64,000 bases of DNA, taken from RFPI01 sp964398195 (GTDB lineage Bacteria; Pseudomonadota; Gammaproteobacteria; Burkholderiales; Methylophilaceae). The notes beneath the pieces are model-generated. The model did no database searches. It worked only from the letters and a program-made list of their open reading frames with translations, and was not told the origin of the DNA. Positions 33,758-44,162 of this stretch are shown here, in pieces. A program made the position numbers and the translations under genes. The stretch covers positions 11,486 through 75,485 of the forward strand of contig CAYNLW010000002.1 of assembly GCA_964398195.1 (NCBI GenBank), written 5' to 3'. Within the stretch, counting starts at the first letter, position 1. The number at the start of each line of letters is the position of its first letter.

Positions 33758-35047
33758 CTAGGTTGGCGCGCGGTAGAAGTGACTTAATACGCGCGTCATA
33801 TAAGCGATGTCGAGTATACCAGCAGTTTCTCGAATGCTGTGCATAGACCACATGGCGCAGCCTACATCGACACAGTCCACCCCCAGTTGCGCTGCTACGA
33901 TAGGCCCGACTGTGCTGCCACAGCCTAGGTCATTGCGGTGGCTATATTGCTGATAGGGCACTTCTGCTTGCTGACATAGCTGAATAAAGCGACTGCCGCT
34001 GTCTAGGCTAGTGGCATAGCGTTGGTTCACGTTATGTTTAATCACTGGCCCTTGATTGATGAAGACATGGTGGCAAGGGTCGTATTTATCAGCAAAATTA
34101 GGATACAAGGCGTGTGCCATATCGGCACTAATCATAAAGCTATCTGCCAAGCTTTGTAGATGTTGAGCGGGGCTTAATTGCAGGCTGGCAGAAATGCGGC
34201 TAAGGCTATCTGCCAACAAGTTGCTATCGGCGCCCACGGCGCTTTGGCTGCCGACTTCTTCGTGGTCGAATAAAGCACATACGATATGTTGCGGCAGCTG
34301 CTCAGACTGCGCTTCCAGTAATGCGCTGAGCGCGCTGTAGCAAGAGGCCAAATTATCTAGTTGGCTGTCGCTGATAAATTCCTGTTGCGCCCCCCACACT
34401 GCGCCGGGCTGACAGTCCAGCACATTTAAATCCATGCTGACGATATCTTGCGCCGCGCATTGCGCTTGTTGCGCAATCAGTTGCAACAGCACTTGCTCGG
34501 CTGTTTGCGGGTCTTGGCTGCTGCCAAGAATCAGCGGCAGTTGCGTTTGTTTGTTAAATTTCAGCCCTTGTTCATTCGCCTCGCGATTCAGATGAATGGC
34601 CAGATTAGGCAAACGCACCAGCGGTTGCGGGAAATGCACTAAGCGCGTTTGCAATTTGCCATCTTGTCGCACCATCACGCGCCCAGCCAAAGCTAAATCG
34701 CGATCGGCAAAGCTGGCCAAGATAGGGCTGCCATACACTTCTACTGCCAAGCGCAATAGCCCATCAGAGCTAAATGCTGCATGTGGCTTGAGTTTTAGCG
34801 TAGGTGAGTCGGTGTGCGCAGACACCATACGAAAGCCTGCGGCCGCCTGTTGCGCCAGTTTAAAGGCGATAAGCGTACCGCCACGGCTGAAGTAATAGCC
34901 TTGGCCTGCCTGCAAATCCCATGCTTGATTCGCTGCCAAGGCTTGAAAGCCGGCTTGGTTTAAGCGTTGTTGGCAGGTCGCCACCACATGGGCGGGGCTG
35001 GGACTTTGATCAATAAAATCAATCAGTGCTTGTGCGCTGCTATTCAT
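33758..35047 (-). CDS. M18-family aspartyl aminopeptidase
   Basis: A 429-residue cytosolic zinc aminopeptidase. The metal-binding motifs FRMVSAHTDSPTLKLKP (residues 73-89) and ALFDHEEVGSQSAVGADS (near residue 262) are clear, and the C-terminal SHRNDLGCGSTVGPI and VGCAMWSMHSIRE are typical of M18. The family removes N-terminal Asp or Glu from peptides. It is the last-but-one gene before the permease on the minus strand, 46 bases after hemF. Confidence 0.93.
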   Translation of the reverse strand: MNSSAQALIDFIDQSPSPAHVVATCQQRLNQAGFQALAANQAWDLQAGQGYYFSRGGTLIAFKLAQQAAAGFRMVSAHTDSPTLKLKPHAAFSSDGLLRLAVEVYGSPILASFADRDLALAGRVMVRQDGKLQTRLVHFPQPLVRLPNLAIHLNREANEQGLKFNKQTQLPLILGSSQDPQTAEQVLLQLIAQQAQCAAQDIVSMDLNVLDCQPGAVWGAQQEFISDSQLDNLASCYSALSALLEAQSEQLPQHIVCALFDHEEVGSQSAVGADSNLLADSLSRISASLQLSPAQHLQSLADSFMISADMAHALYPNFADKYDPCHHVFINQGPVIKHNVNQRYATSLDSGSRFIQLCQQAEVPYQQYSHRNDLGCGSTVGPIVAAQLGVDCVDVGCAMWSMHSIRETAGILDIAYMTRVLSHFYRAPT

Positions 35048-35093
35048 ATTAGGCCTCGTCTAAGTCGATATGGGCGCTGCGGAGAGAGTGCGT

Positions 35094-36077
35094 TTATAGG
35101 TTTAACCAGTTTTTGCCGATTAAGAAATCGCTATATAACTTGGCTTCTGCGCTGCCGGCGGCTGGCTTCCAGTCATAGCGCCATTTCACTATAGGCGGCA
35201 TAGACAGCAAGATAGATTCGGTGCGGCCATTGGATTGCAGGCCAAATAAAGTGCCTCGGTCAAAGACCAAATTAAATTCCACATAGCGGCCACGGCGATA
35301 GGCTTGAAAGTCGCGTTCACGCTCGCCGTAGGGGATATCCTTGCGCTTTTGCACGATGGGAATATAGGCGTTTAAAAACGCATCGCCCACGGCGCGCAAC
35401 ATGGCAAAGCTTTGCGCAAAACCAAGTTGATTGAAATCGTCAAAGAAAATGCCGCCTATACCGCGTGGTTCATTGCGATGTTTTAAGAAAAAATAGTCAT
35501 CGCATTGCTGTTTGAAATCGGCATATAAATGCGCATCAAACTCCTGCAAAGCGTCGCGACAGGTGCGATGGAAATGCACCGCGTCTTCTTCAAAGCCGTA
35601 GTAAGGGGTTAAGTCCATGCCACCACCAAACCACCAAATATCTTTGGCATCCGGATTATCTTTTGCATCTAAATTGGCACTAGCTTTGGCGACAAAAAAG
35701 CGCACATTCATATGCACCGTGGGGATATACGGATTGCGTGGGTGAAACACCAGCGAGACGCCCATTGCCTGCCAAGGCCGTCCAGCGGCTTCGGGGTGGG
35801 CAGCGGTAGCAGCGGGCGGTAATCTATGACCTAAAACATGCGATAAGCCTATGCCAGCACGCTCAAAAATATTGCCTTCTTCCAACATACAAGAGGTGCC
35901 ACCACCGCCCTCTGGACGTTGCCAGCTATCCTGTAAAAAGTTTTTGCCGTCTATCAGCTGTACCGCCTCGACGATGCGATTTTGTAGTCCCTGCAAATAA
36001 TCCAACACTTGTTGCGCTTGAATTTCGTCTTGCTTTGCGGCTGGTTGTTGCATGGCGTTTGAATCTTGCTGCTGCAT
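35094..36077 (-). CDS. hemF: Oxygen-dependent coproporphyrinogen III oxidase
   Basis: HemF converts coproporphyrinogen III to protoporphyrinogen IX in haem synthesis, using O2. The 327-residue product has FHPRNPYIPTVHMNVRFF, the signature WWFGGGMDLTPYYGFEEDA and the C-terminal RYVEFNLVFDRGTLFGLQS. The first 20 residues are a Gln-rich extension; AAGGA precedes the ATG. It indicates an aerobic lifestyle. It follows purD on the minus strand. Confidence 0.96.
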   Translation of the reverse strand: MQQQDSNAMQQPAAKQDEIQAQQVLDYLQGLQNRIVEAVQLIDGKNFLQDSWQRPEGGGGTSCMLEEGNIFERAGIGLSHVLGHRLPPAATAAHPEAAGRPWQAMGVSLVFHPRNPYIPTVHMNVRFFVAKASANLDAKDNPDAKDIWWFGGGMDLTPYYGFEEDAVHFHRTCRDALQEFDAHLYADFKQQCDDYFFLKHRNEPRGIGGIFFDDFNQLGFAQSFAMLRAVGDAFLNAYIPIVQKRKDIPYGERERDFQAYRRGRYVEFNLVFDRGTLFGLQSNGRTESILLSMPPIVKWRYDWKPAAGSAEAKLYSDFLIGKNWLNL

Positions 36078-36152
36078 ACTATTTCCTTACTCGGTTACTT
36101 GGCTATTAAGCTACTGGGTTATTAGGCTGTCCAACACTAGTTCAAATCTAGC

Positions 36153-37427
36153 TTAGCCCTTGATGGCGCGGTAGCCAATATCGCTGCGATATTGTGCGCC
36201 ACTAAAGCGAATTTGTTTGACCATCTCATAGGCTTTGCTTTGCGCGTATTTGACTGTTTCACCTAATGCGGTCACGCACAACACACGGCCACCGCTGGTC
36301 AGTACTTGCTTATCTTGTAAGCGTGTGCCAGCGTGGAACACTTGAATTTCTGGGTTTTCATAATCGCTGGGCAGGCCTTGAATAGCATCGCCAGTGCGTG
36401 GGCTATCGGGATAATCTTGCGCCGCCATCACCACCCCTAGCGCGGTGCGTCTGTCCCAATCCGCTTCGATTTTGTCTAGCTCACCAGCTACCGCGTGTTG
36501 TACCAGGCTGACCAGATCTGAGCGCAAACGCATCATAATCGGTTGCGTTTCTGGGTCACCCATACGGCAATTAAACTCTAGTGTTTTCACCTCGCCATCT
36601 GGGCTAATCATCACGCCAGCATATAAAAAGCCTGTATATGGAATACCGTCGCTGGCCATGCCTTCTACGGTGGGCTTGATAATCTCGCGCATGATTTTGG
36701 CATGCAGGGTAGGCGTCACCACCGGTGCTGGTGAGTAAGCGCCCATGCCGCCGGTATTAGGTCCTTGGTCTTGGTCTAATAGACGTTTATGGTCTTGGCT
36801 GGTGGCCAGCGGCAAGATATGTTTCCCATCGACCATCACGATAAAGCTGGCTTCTTCGCCAGTTAAAAACTGCTCTATCACCACTCTAGCGCCGGCGCTG
36901 CCCAATTTATTATCCGACAACATAGCGTCTATGGCCTGATGCGCCTCATCTAGCGTCATCGCCACCACCACGCCTTTGCCAGCGGCCAATCCATCGGCCT
37001 TAATCACGATAGGCGCACCTTGTTGCGTGACATATTGATGCGCTGCTTGCGCGTCAGTGAAGGTGGCATAAGCCGCCGTTGGAATGCCGTGGCGCAACAT
37101 AAACGCTTTGGCGAAATCTTTGGAGGACTCTAATTGCGCAGCGGCTTGGCTAGGACCAAAGATGTTTAAGCCATGTTGGCGAAATAAATCCACCACCCCT
37201 TGCGACAAGGGGGCTTCTGGGCCAACGATGGTGAGGTCAATTTTCTCTTGTTGGGCGAATGCCAATAATTCATGGATATCGCTGATCGCCACATTTTGCA
37301 TATCCGGATTAAGCGCCGTGCCAGCGTTGCCGGGCGCCACATAAACACGACTGAGCGCGCGGTTCTGCGCCACTTTCCAAGCCAGTGCGTGCTCACGTCC
37401 ACCACTGCCGATGATCATCACTTTCAT
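36153..37427 (-). CDS. purD: Phosphoribosylamine-glycine ligase
   Basis: PurD makes GAR, the second step of purine synthesis. The 424-residue product begins MKVMIIGSGGREHALAWKVA and has the ATP-grasp core (IVIKADGLAAGKGVVVA near residue 140, then FNCRMGDPETQ). A GAGGAA ribosome-binding site precedes the ATG. It lies 43 bases downstream of purH, as in the E. coli purHD operon. Confidence 0.97.
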   Translation of the reverse strand: MKVMIIGSGGREHALAWKVAQNRALSRVYVAPGNAGTALNPDMQNVAISDIHELLAFAQQEKIDLTIVGPEAPLSQGVVDLFRQHGLNIFGPSQAAAQLESSKDFAKAFMLRHGIPTAAYATFTDAQAAHQYVTQQGAPIVIKADGLAAGKGVVVAMTLDEAHQAIDAMLSDNKLGSAGARVVIEQFLTGEEASFIVMVDGKHILPLATSQDHKRLLDQDQGPNTGGMGAYSPAPVVTPTLHAKIMREIIKPTVEGMASDGIPYTGFLYAGVMISPDGEVKTLEFNCRMGDPETQPIMMRLRSDLVSLVQHAVAGELDKIEADWDRRTALGVVMAAQDYPDSPRTGDAIQGLPSDYENPEIQVFHAGTRLQDKQVLTSGGRVLCVTALGETVKYAQSKAYEMVKQIRFSGAQYRSDIGYRAIKG

Positions 37428-37470
37428 ATTCAGTTCCTCAATAGCTTGCGCGTATGGATAGCCATGGCGA

Positions 37471-39033
37471 TTAATGACGGAAATGGCGATAGCCGGTCAA
37501 TACCATGGCGATGCCATGCTCGTCCGCCGCAGCGATAACATCTTCGTCGCGTATGCTGCCACCGGGTTGAATCACGCATTTGGCGCCGGCTTCTGCCAAT
37601 ACGTCCAGCCCGTCACGGAACGGGAAAAAAGCGTCCGAAGCCACCGCACAACCGGCCAGCGATAAGCCGGCATGTTGCGCTTTGATGGCGGCGATGCGCG
37701 TGCTATCGACACGGCTCATCTGGCCAGCGCCTACGCCCAAGGTCATGCCGTTGGCGCAGAATACGATGGCATTGGATTTAACAAACTTGGCCACCCGCCA
37801 AGCGAATAACAAATCTTGCATTTGCGCAGGGCTGGGGCTCAGTTTGCTGACCACTTTAAATTGACTAGGCTGCACATTCAGCGCGTCTGGCGTTTGTAGC
37901 AACATGCCACCGCCTACGCGCTTATATTCCAAGGCATTGGCTTGCTGGGCGATAGGCACGATTAATACGCGCACATTATTTTTGCTGGCGAATATATCGG
38001 CCGCCGCGGCAGATACCGCAGGGGCAATCACCACTTCGACAAATTGCTTAATCACTGCGCTAGCCGTGGCCTCATCTATCTCGCGATTAAACGCGATAAT
38101 GCCGCCAAAGGCTGAGGTGGGGTCGGTGCTAAAGGCTTTTTGATAACAGCTCAGCAAATCCTCTGCCACAGCAACACCGCATGGATTGGCGTGTTTGACG
38201 ATGACGCAAGCGGGGCTATCAAAAGTTTTGACGCATTCCCATGCCGCATCGGCATCAGCGATATTGTTATAGGACAACTCTTTGCCCTGTAGCTGTTGGA
38301 AATTGGCTAAGCTGCCTGCGGCTGGCTGGGCGTCGCGATAAAAGGCGGCTTCTTGGTGTGGGTTTTCGCCATAGCGCAAATCCATCACCTTGCTCAGTTG
38401 CACATTAAATTGTTGCGGGAACACCAGTCTTTCTTGTTGCGCATTTAGGCTAGTCAAATAATTACTAATCGCTCCGTCATATTGCGCGGTATGCGAAAAG
38501 GCTTTCTTGGCCAACTCAAAACGTGTTTCAGCGCCGACAGCGCCTTGGCTGGCGCTCATCTCACGCAATACCAAGGCATAATCCGCTGGGTCGGTGACGA
38601 TGGTGACATGGTGATAATTCTTGGCTGCAGCGCGCACCATGGTAGGGCCGCCGATATCGATATTCTCAATCGCTTCGGCTAGGCTGCAATCAGCCTTGGC
38701 GATGGTGGCGCTAAACGGATATAAATTCACCACCACCATATCGATATTAGGAATCTGCGCTTGTTGCATGGCGCTGACGTGCTCAGGCAAATCGCGTCGG
38801 CCCAAAATCCCGCCATGCACTTTAGGATGCAGGGTTTTTACTCTACCGTCTAACATCTCTGGGAAGCCGGTGTAATCGCTGACTTCTATTACTGGAATAT
38901 GTTGCTCTCGCAATAATTTGGCAGTGCCGCCGGTGGATAAAATTTCTACGCCAAATTGCTGTAGCGCTTGGGCAAATTCCACCACACCTTGTTTATCGGA
39001 GACGCTAATAAGGGCTCGTTTGATGACTGACAT
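37471..39033 (-). CDS. purH: Bifunctional AICAR formyltransferase / IMP cyclohydrolase
   Basis: PurH performs the last two steps of IMP synthesis. The 520-residue product has the N-terminal cyclohydrolase (RALISVSDKQGVVEFAQAL, then DGRVKTLHPKVHGGIL). The transformylase half has the KHANPCGVA motif with the catalytic histidine near residue 280. FFPFRDGLDVLAEAG and GGSIRDEDVIAAADE mark the C-terminus. It lies in the run dusB-fis-purH-purD-hemF. Confidence 0.97.
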   Translation of the reverse strand: MSVIKRALISVSDKQGVVEFAQALQQFGVEILSTGGTAKLLREQHIPVIEVSDYTGFPEMLDGRVKTLHPKVHGGILGRRDLPEHVSAMQQAQIPNIDMVVVNLYPFSATIAKADCSLAEAIENIDIGGPTMVRAAAKNYHHVTIVTDPADYALVLREMSASQGAVGAETRFELAKKAFSHTAQYDGAISNYLTSLNAQQERLVFPQQFNVQLSKVMDLRYGENPHQEAAFYRDAQPAAGSLANFQQLQGKELSYNNIADADAAWECVKTFDSPACVIVKHANPCGVAVAEDLLSCYQKAFSTDPTSAFGGIIAFNREIDEATASAVIKQFVEVVIAPAVSAAAADIFASKNNVRVLIVPIAQQANALEYKRVGGGMLLQTPDALNVQPSQFKVVSKLSPSPAQMQDLLFAWRVAKFVKSNAIVFCANGMTLGVGAGQMSRVDSTRIAAIKAQHAGLSLAGCAVASDAFFPFRDGLDVLAEAGAKCVIQPGGSIRDEDVIAAADEHGIAMVLTGYRHFRH

Positions 39034-39097
39034 ACGGATTGTTTGAACCTTGTTAAATTGCTGAAAGATAGAAAAATCGACTAATGAAAAACCAACG

Positions 39098-39334
39098 CTA
39101 TTCTATGCCGTGCTGCTTTAATTTCTTGCGCAAAGTATTGCGATTGAGTCCAAGAATTTCAGCGGCTTTGCTTTGATTGCCGGCAGCGCGTTGCATAATG
39201 TATTGCAACAAAGGCTTTTCCATGCAGTGCAAAACCATGTCATACACCGCATGCGGTGGCTGACCATCGAGGTCAGTAAAGTAATCGTCTAGCGCGCTAA
39301 CGACCGCATTGGCTAAAGGGGAACGTCCGCTCAT
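39098..39334 (-). CDS. fis: Fis-family nucleoid-associated DNA-binding protein
   Basis: A 78-residue protein, shorter than E. coli Fis (98 residues), as usual for betaproteobacteria. The helix-turn-helix is NQSKAAEILGLNRNTLRKKL at the C-terminus; the N-terminal beta-hairpin part is reduced. Fis bends DNA and activates rRNA promoters in fast growth. Its ATG overlaps the dusB stop (ATGA), the same dusB-fis coupling as in enterobacteria, so its synthesis is tied to dusB. Confidence 0.93.
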   Translation of the reverse strand: MSGRSPLANAVVSALDDYFTDLDGQPPHAVYDMVLHCMEKPLLQYIMQRAAGNQSKAAEILGLNRNTLRKKLKQHGIE

Positions 39335-40380
39335 GCTGCCAAGGCCTCGCTAGCTATCACTGTATCGCCCTGTTGCTCAGCCTCATCGGGCACATATTGC
39401 AAGCGCTCATGTTGTTGTTGCAGATGATCGAAGAAGGCTTCGATTAGCGCTAATTGTTCAGGGATAGATTGCAGTTGATTCATTTGATGGCGGAATTGCG
39501 CCGAGTCTTTTAAGCCTTTGGTGTACCAAGAAATATGCTTACGTGCTACGCGCATACCGGTCAGGTCACCGTAAAAATCATATAAATCGTGCAGGTGTTG
39601 CAACATCACGCTTTTGATTTCTTGCACTTCAGGTGCCGGCATGTGTTGGCCAGTGGCCAGATAGTGCTCGATTTCGCGGAATATCCATGGGCGGCCTTGC
39701 GCGGCACGGCCTATCATCACCGCATCGGCTTTGGTGTATTGCAATACATACTGGGCTTTTTCTGGGGTGGTGATATCGCCATTGGCGATTAAAGGAATTT
39801 CTAATACTTCTCGCACTGCGGCGATGGTGTCATATTCAGCGTCGCCGGTGTACATGCAAGCGCGTGTTCTGCCGTGCATAGCCAAGGCTTGAATACCGAT
39901 ATCCTGCGCCATCTTGGCGACCGCCACCGCGTTGCGATTTTGTTTGTCCCAACCGGTACGAATTTTCAGCGTGACCGGCACATCGACTGCCTTGACCACG
40001 GCTTTCAGGATTTGTGATACCAAAGGCTCATCACGCAACAAAGCAGAGCCGGCCATGACATTACAGATTTTCTTGGCGGGGCAGCCCATATTGATATCAA
40101 TAATCTGCGCGCCATGTCGCACATTATGAATCGCCGCTTGCGCCATCATTTGTGGGTCGGCACCGGCGATTTGCACCGAGATAGGCTCAACTTCGCCTTC
40201 ATGATTGGCGCGTCGCAAAGTTTTGGCGCTGCCATACAGCAAGGAATTAGAAGTCACCATCTCAGACACCGCCAAGCCCGCGCCCAACTTTTTGCAAAGC
40301 ATACGGAATGGTCTATCGGTCACCCCAGCCATAGGGGCGACGATAAGGTTGTTACGTAATTGATAAGGACCGATGCGCAC
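39331..40380 (-). CDS. dusB: tRNA-dihydrouridine synthase B
   Basis: DusB reduces uridine to dihydrouridine in the tRNA D-loop with FMN and NADPH. The 349-residue product shows NLIVAPMAGVTDRPFRMLC at the N-terminus, the cysteine motif INMGCPAKKICNVMAGSALL near residue 95 and TLKIRTGWD. It is slightly longer than the E. coli enzyme because of a C-terminal extension. It heads the dusB-fis pair. Confidence 0.95.
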   Translation of the reverse strand: MRIGPYQLRNNLIVAPMAGVTDRPFRMLCKKLGAGLAVSEMVTSNSLLYGSAKTLRRANHEGEVEPISVQIAGADPQMMAQAAIHNVRHGAQIIDINMGCPAKKICNVMAGSALLRDEPLVSQILKAVVKAVDVPVTLKIRTGWDKQNRNAVAVAKMAQDIGIQALAMHGRTRACMYTGDAEYDTIAAVREVLEIPLIANGDITTPEKAQYVLQYTKADAVMIGRAAQGRPWIFREIEHYLATGQHMPAPEVQEIKSVMLQHLHDLYDFYGDLTGMRVARKHISWYTKGLKDSAQFRHQMNQLQSIPEQLALIEAFFDHLQQQHERLQYVPDEAEQQGDTVIASEALAA

Positions 40381-40535
40381 AATAGTCTGCGGGTGTTTGC
40401 CCAGCTTTAAAAAAAGGGGTCTATTTTAGCTTTAAACCGAGCAAGATAAAACTTAATTTTGCTTATTTTTTGAACAATTTTGCTAGGCGCTAAAGTGGCT
40501 AGATTAGGTGTGGCTTGATTAAGCGCGCTTGGCCA

Positions 40536-41291
40536 TTACTCATCGCTAGCGGCAATGGCTTGCCAAGCAAATCCCATCTCGCTGATACGCTGACGGATTT
40601 CTTGCATGGCTTGTTCTACTTGGCTGAGTTCGCCTTTCATGCCTAGCTCTATGGTGCGCCTTTGGTCTAGTTTGGGCAGGCTGAATAATTTTAATTGCGG
40701 ATAACGCGCCACGAACTCGTTCATCATATCCAGCAAAGTGCTTTCGCCCGCGTCCATCACCAAAATCGCCCGTTCGCTAATCACTTGTTGTTGGAATAAG
40801 TGGCTGTAGTAGTGATTAAGCACCCAATCCACCATAGGGTGTGCCATTTCCGGAAAGCCCGGCATAAAGTAGTGTTCTTGTATGCTAAAGCCAGCCACGC
40901 GATTGATGGGGTTGGGAATCAGCGCGGCACCCTGCGGAAATTCCGCCATGATGACGCGTTTTGGGTAGGCCGCGGCACCGTATTGTGCTTCGATTTCTGC
41001 CACTGCTTGCGGGTGGCGTTGAATCGGCAGATTAAGCGCTTGTGCGGCGCATTGGCGGGTGTAGTCGTCTGGCGTGGCGCCTATGCCGCCAAAGCTAAAT
41101 ATCACCTGTTGTTGTTGCATGCTGTGGCGAAAAGCTGCCACCAAAGCCGCTGGGTCATCGCCTAAATAGTGCGCCCAGCTGAGTTGCAAGCCATAGCGCT
41201 TGAGCGTTTGAATAACGAAGCTGAGGTGTTTGTCTTGGCGTTTGCCGGACAAAATTTCATCACCAATAATGTAGGCACCAAATGATTTCAT
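40536..41291 (-). CDS. CinA-type molybdopterin-binding-domain protein
   Basis: A 251-residue protein with the MoCF/CinA-type domain: FGAYIIGDEILSGKRQDKHL at the start, then FSFGGIGATPDDYTRQ, the GGxGxTxDD signature. The C-terminal deamidase domain of full-length CinA is absent. The ATG at 41291 is preferred to an upstream TTG. CinA-type domains act on nicotinamide or ADP-ribose nucleotides in some bacteria, but the role of this stand-alone form is unclear. It lies downstream of polA on the same strand with a 70-base gap. Confidence 0.85.
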   Translation of the reverse strand: MKSFGAYIIGDEILSGKRQDKHLSFVIQTLKRYGLQLSWAHYLGDDPAALVAAFRHSMQQQQVIFSFGGIGATPDDYTRQCAAQALNLPIQRHPQAVAEIEAQYGAAAYPKRVIMAEFPQGAALIPNPINRVAGFSIQEHYFMPGFPEMAHPMVDWVLNHYYSHLFQQQVISERAILVMDAGESTLLDMMNEFVARYPQLKLFSLPKLDQRRTIELGMKGELSQVEQAMQEIRQRISEMGFAWQAIAASDE

Positions 41292-41361
41292 TGTTGTGAT
41301 ATTCAAAGTTAGTATTTAAAAAAGATTTAGTTTAAAAAGTTTTATGGGGCTAGTGGGCAGA

Positions 41362-44148
41362 TTAATGCGCGGCTTCCCAATTATTGCCAACCCCTATCTC
41401 AGCGATTAACGGCACGTCTAATTGCGCTACTTGCTGCATCAGCAAAGGCAATTGCTGTTTGACCAAATCCAATTCATTGAGCGGCACTTGCAGCACTAGC
41501 TCATCGTGCACTTGCATAATCAATAAGCTGGCTAATCCTTGGCTGCTTAGCCATTGCTGCACCGCTATCATGGCTAACTTAATCAGGTCGGCTGCCGTGC
41601 CTTGCATAGGCGCGTTGATGGCGGCGCGCTCAGCGCCGGCGCGGCGCATGCCGTTGCTACTATTGATTTCAGGCACCCATAAACGGCGCCCAAATAGAGT
41701 TTCTACATAGCCTTGTTGTTTGGCCAATTCGCGTGTGTCTTGCATATACGCTCTGACCCCGGGGTAGCGGGCGAAATAGCGCTCGATATAGCTTTGTGCG
41801 GCGCTGCGTTCGATATTCAGATTTTGCGCCAAGCCAAATGCGCTCATGCCATAAATCAAACCGAAGTTAATGACCTTGGCATAGCGCCTTTGTTCACTGC
41901 TCACCTCGTCGCGTGAGCAGCCAAAAATCTCGGCAGCGGTAGCGCGGTGAATATCTTCGTGATTAGCAAAGGCGCGTAACATGCCAGCATCGTGCGAGAG
42001 GTGCGCCATAATGCGCAGCTCGATTTGCGAATAGTCAGCCGAGACGATGCAGTGCTCAGGCGGCGCGATAAACGCTTCGCGTATGCGTCTGCCCTCGGCG
42101 GTGCGCACCGGGATATTTTGCAAATTCGGATCCGAGCTAGCCAGTCTGCCGGTAATCGCCACCGCTTGGTTATAACTGGTATGCACACGGCCGGTATGCG
42201 GGTTAATCATTCTGGGCAGCTTGTCGGTATAAGTGGATTTTAATTTGGCCAAGCCTCTGTGTTCTAACAACAGCTTGGGTAGCGGATAATCCAAAGCCAA
42301 TTCCTGCAATACTTCTTCATCGGTAGAAGGTGCGCCGCTAGGGGTTTTTTTGCTTGGTTTAATGCCCAATTTGCCGAATAAAATTTCTTGTAATTGCTTG
42401 GGCGAGCTAAGATTAAATGGCTGTCCAGCCAGTTGATAGGCTTGTTGTTCCAAGGCCAGCAAGCGTGCGCCTAATTCATTGCTTTGCCGCAACAGCATTT
42501 GCTGATCTATCAATACACCATTGCGCTCCATGGTAAATAACACCTCAGCGCAGGGCATCTCGATTTGCTGATAAATACGGCTTAATTTTTCATCTTGTTG
42601 CACACGCGGATACATGGCGTGGTGCAGTTGCAGCGTGATATCGGCGTCTTCGGCAGCGTATTCGGTGGCCGTGTCTAGCGCCACTTGTTGGAATTTGACC
42701 TGCTTGGCGCCTTTGCCCACCACTTGTTCATAGCTAATCGGCGTCACCCCTAGGTGGCGTTGCGCCAAATTATCCATATTGTGTGGCATATGCGACTCAA
42801 ACACATACGACTGCAACATGGTGTCGTGCGCTATGCCTTGCAGATGAATGCCGTGGTTGGCAAAGATATGGCGGTCGAATTTAATATTTTGCCCAAGCTT
42901 TTTTAGCTGAGGATTTTCTAACAGTGGTTTTAACAGGCCTAGCACTTGGCTGCGATTAAGCTGTGTAGCAGCATCAAAATAATCATGCGCCAAAGGAATA
43001 TAGGCGCCGCTCCCCGCCTCGCTGCTAAAGGCGATACCGACGATATTGGCTTGCATGGCGTCTAGCCCATCGGTCTCGCAATCCACGCAAATCAAGGGCG
43101 CTTGGCTAAGCTGTTGGATAAGTTGCTCGAGTTGCGACAGCTGCTGTATGCATTGATACTGCCTTGCCATATTGGCTAGCACCGTATTGGCTGGTGTAGC
43201 GCTTACATTAGGGTCGCTGGCAAATAGCTGACCATTGCTGTTAGCCCCTTGCGATTCACTGCTGGCTTGGCTGCTTTGCGTTTGCGCTGGGCTATCTGGC
43301 TGCATTTGGTCTAGCTCGCGGCGCCAAGATTTGAAATCAAAATGCTCGAATAACTGGATTAGCTTAGGCTTATCCATAGGCTTAGGCGCCAAGTCGCTAA
43401 TGCGTTCTTGCAAGGGGCAATCACATTTGATGGTGATGAGTTGTCGGCAAGTCGGCAGCCAGTCTAACGCTTTGCGCAGATTCTCACCGACCACCCCGCT
43501 GATTTGCTCAGCGTTGGCGATAATATTGTCCAGCGTGCCGTATTGTTGCAACCATTTGACTGCGGTTTTCGGCCCCACTTTTTCCACCCCCGGCACATTG
43601 TCCGAGCTGTCGCCTATCAACATTAAATAGTCCACGATGCGCTCAGGCGGCAGACCAAATTTATTGATCACGCCTTGAATATCCAAAATCTCATTGCTCA
43701 TGGTATTCACCAAAGTGACGTGCTGATTGACCAACTGCGCGATGTCTTTGTCGCCAGTAGAAATCACCACACGCAAGCCCTCGGCCTCGGCTTGTTTGGC
43801 CAAAGTGCCTATCACATCGTCCGCCTCTACCCCAGGTTCCACAATCAGCGGCCAACCCATAGCGCGTATCGCCTCATATAAAGGCTCGACTTGGGCGCGC
43901 AAATCATCTGGCATGGCAGCGCGATTGGCTTTGTATTCGGGGTAGATATCGTCGCGAAAAGTTTTGCCTTTTGCATCAAAAATACAAGCGCTATAATCGG
44001 CTGGGTATTCCTTGTGCAAGCGTCTTAGCATATTCAGCACGCCTTGAATGGCGCCGGTAGGCTGGTTCAAGTGATTGCGCAAATCAGGCATGGCGTGAAA
44101 TGCGCGGTAAAGATATGATGAGCCGTCAACCAGTAACAATGTTTTCAT
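41362..44148 (-). CDS. polA: DNA polymerase I
   Basis: A full-length 928-residue Pol I with three domains. The 5' nuclease has LLLVDGSSYLYRAFHAMPD and AGVEADDVIGT-type motifs (here PGVEADDVIGTLAKQ). The 3'-5' exonuclease has ICVDCETDGLDAM with the catalytic Asp and Glu, so proofreading is probably active. The polymerase has DYSQIELRIMAHLS, RRYAKVINFGLIYGMSAFG and MQVHDELVLQV. It acts in Okazaki maturation and excision repair. Its start codon is only 14 bases from that of the divergent LOG-family gene. Confidence 0.98.
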   Translation of the reverse strand: MKTLLLVDGSSYLYRAFHAMPDLRNHLNQPTGAIQGVLNMLRRLHKEYPADYSACIFDAKGKTFRDDIYPEYKANRAAMPDDLRAQVEPLYEAIRAMGWPLIVEPGVEADDVIGTLAKQAEAEGLRVVISTGDKDIAQLVNQHVTLVNTMSNEILDIQGVINKFGLPPERIVDYLMLIGDSSDNVPGVEKVGPKTAVKWLQQYGTLDNIIANAEQISGVVGENLRKALDWLPTCRQLITIKCDCPLQERISDLAPKPMDKPKLIQLFEHFDFKSWRRELDQMQPDSPAQTQSSQASSESQGANSNGQLFASDPNVSATPANTVLANMARQYQCIQQLSQLEQLIQQLSQAPLICVDCETDGLDAMQANIVGIAFSSEAGSGAYIPLAHDYFDAATQLNRSQVLGLLKPLLENPQLKKLGQNIKFDRHIFANHGIHLQGIAHDTMLQSYVFESHMPHNMDNLAQRHLGVTPISYEQVVGKGAKQVKFQQVALDTATEYAAEDADITLQLHHAMYPRVQQDEKLSRIYQQIEMPCAEVLFTMERNGVLIDQQMLLRQSNELGARLLALEQQAYQLAGQPFNLSSPKQLQEILFGKLGIKPSKKTPSGAPSTDEEVLQELALDYPLPKLLLEHRGLAKLKSTYTDKLPRMINPHTGRVHTSYNQAVAITGRLASSDPNLQNIPVRTAEGRRIREAFIAPPEHCIVSADYSQIELRIMAHLSHDAGMLRAFANHEDIHRATAAEIFGCSRDEVSSEQRRYAKVINFGLIYGMSAFGLAQNLNIERSAAQSYIERYFARYPGVRAYMQDTRELAKQQGYVETLFGRRLWVPEINSSNGMRRAGAERAAINAPMQGTAADLIKLAMIAVQQWLSSQGLASLLIMQVHDELVLQVPLNELDLVKQQLPLLMQQVAQLDVPLIAEIGVGNNWEAAH

Positions 44149-44162
44149 TTTGAGAAGAATCT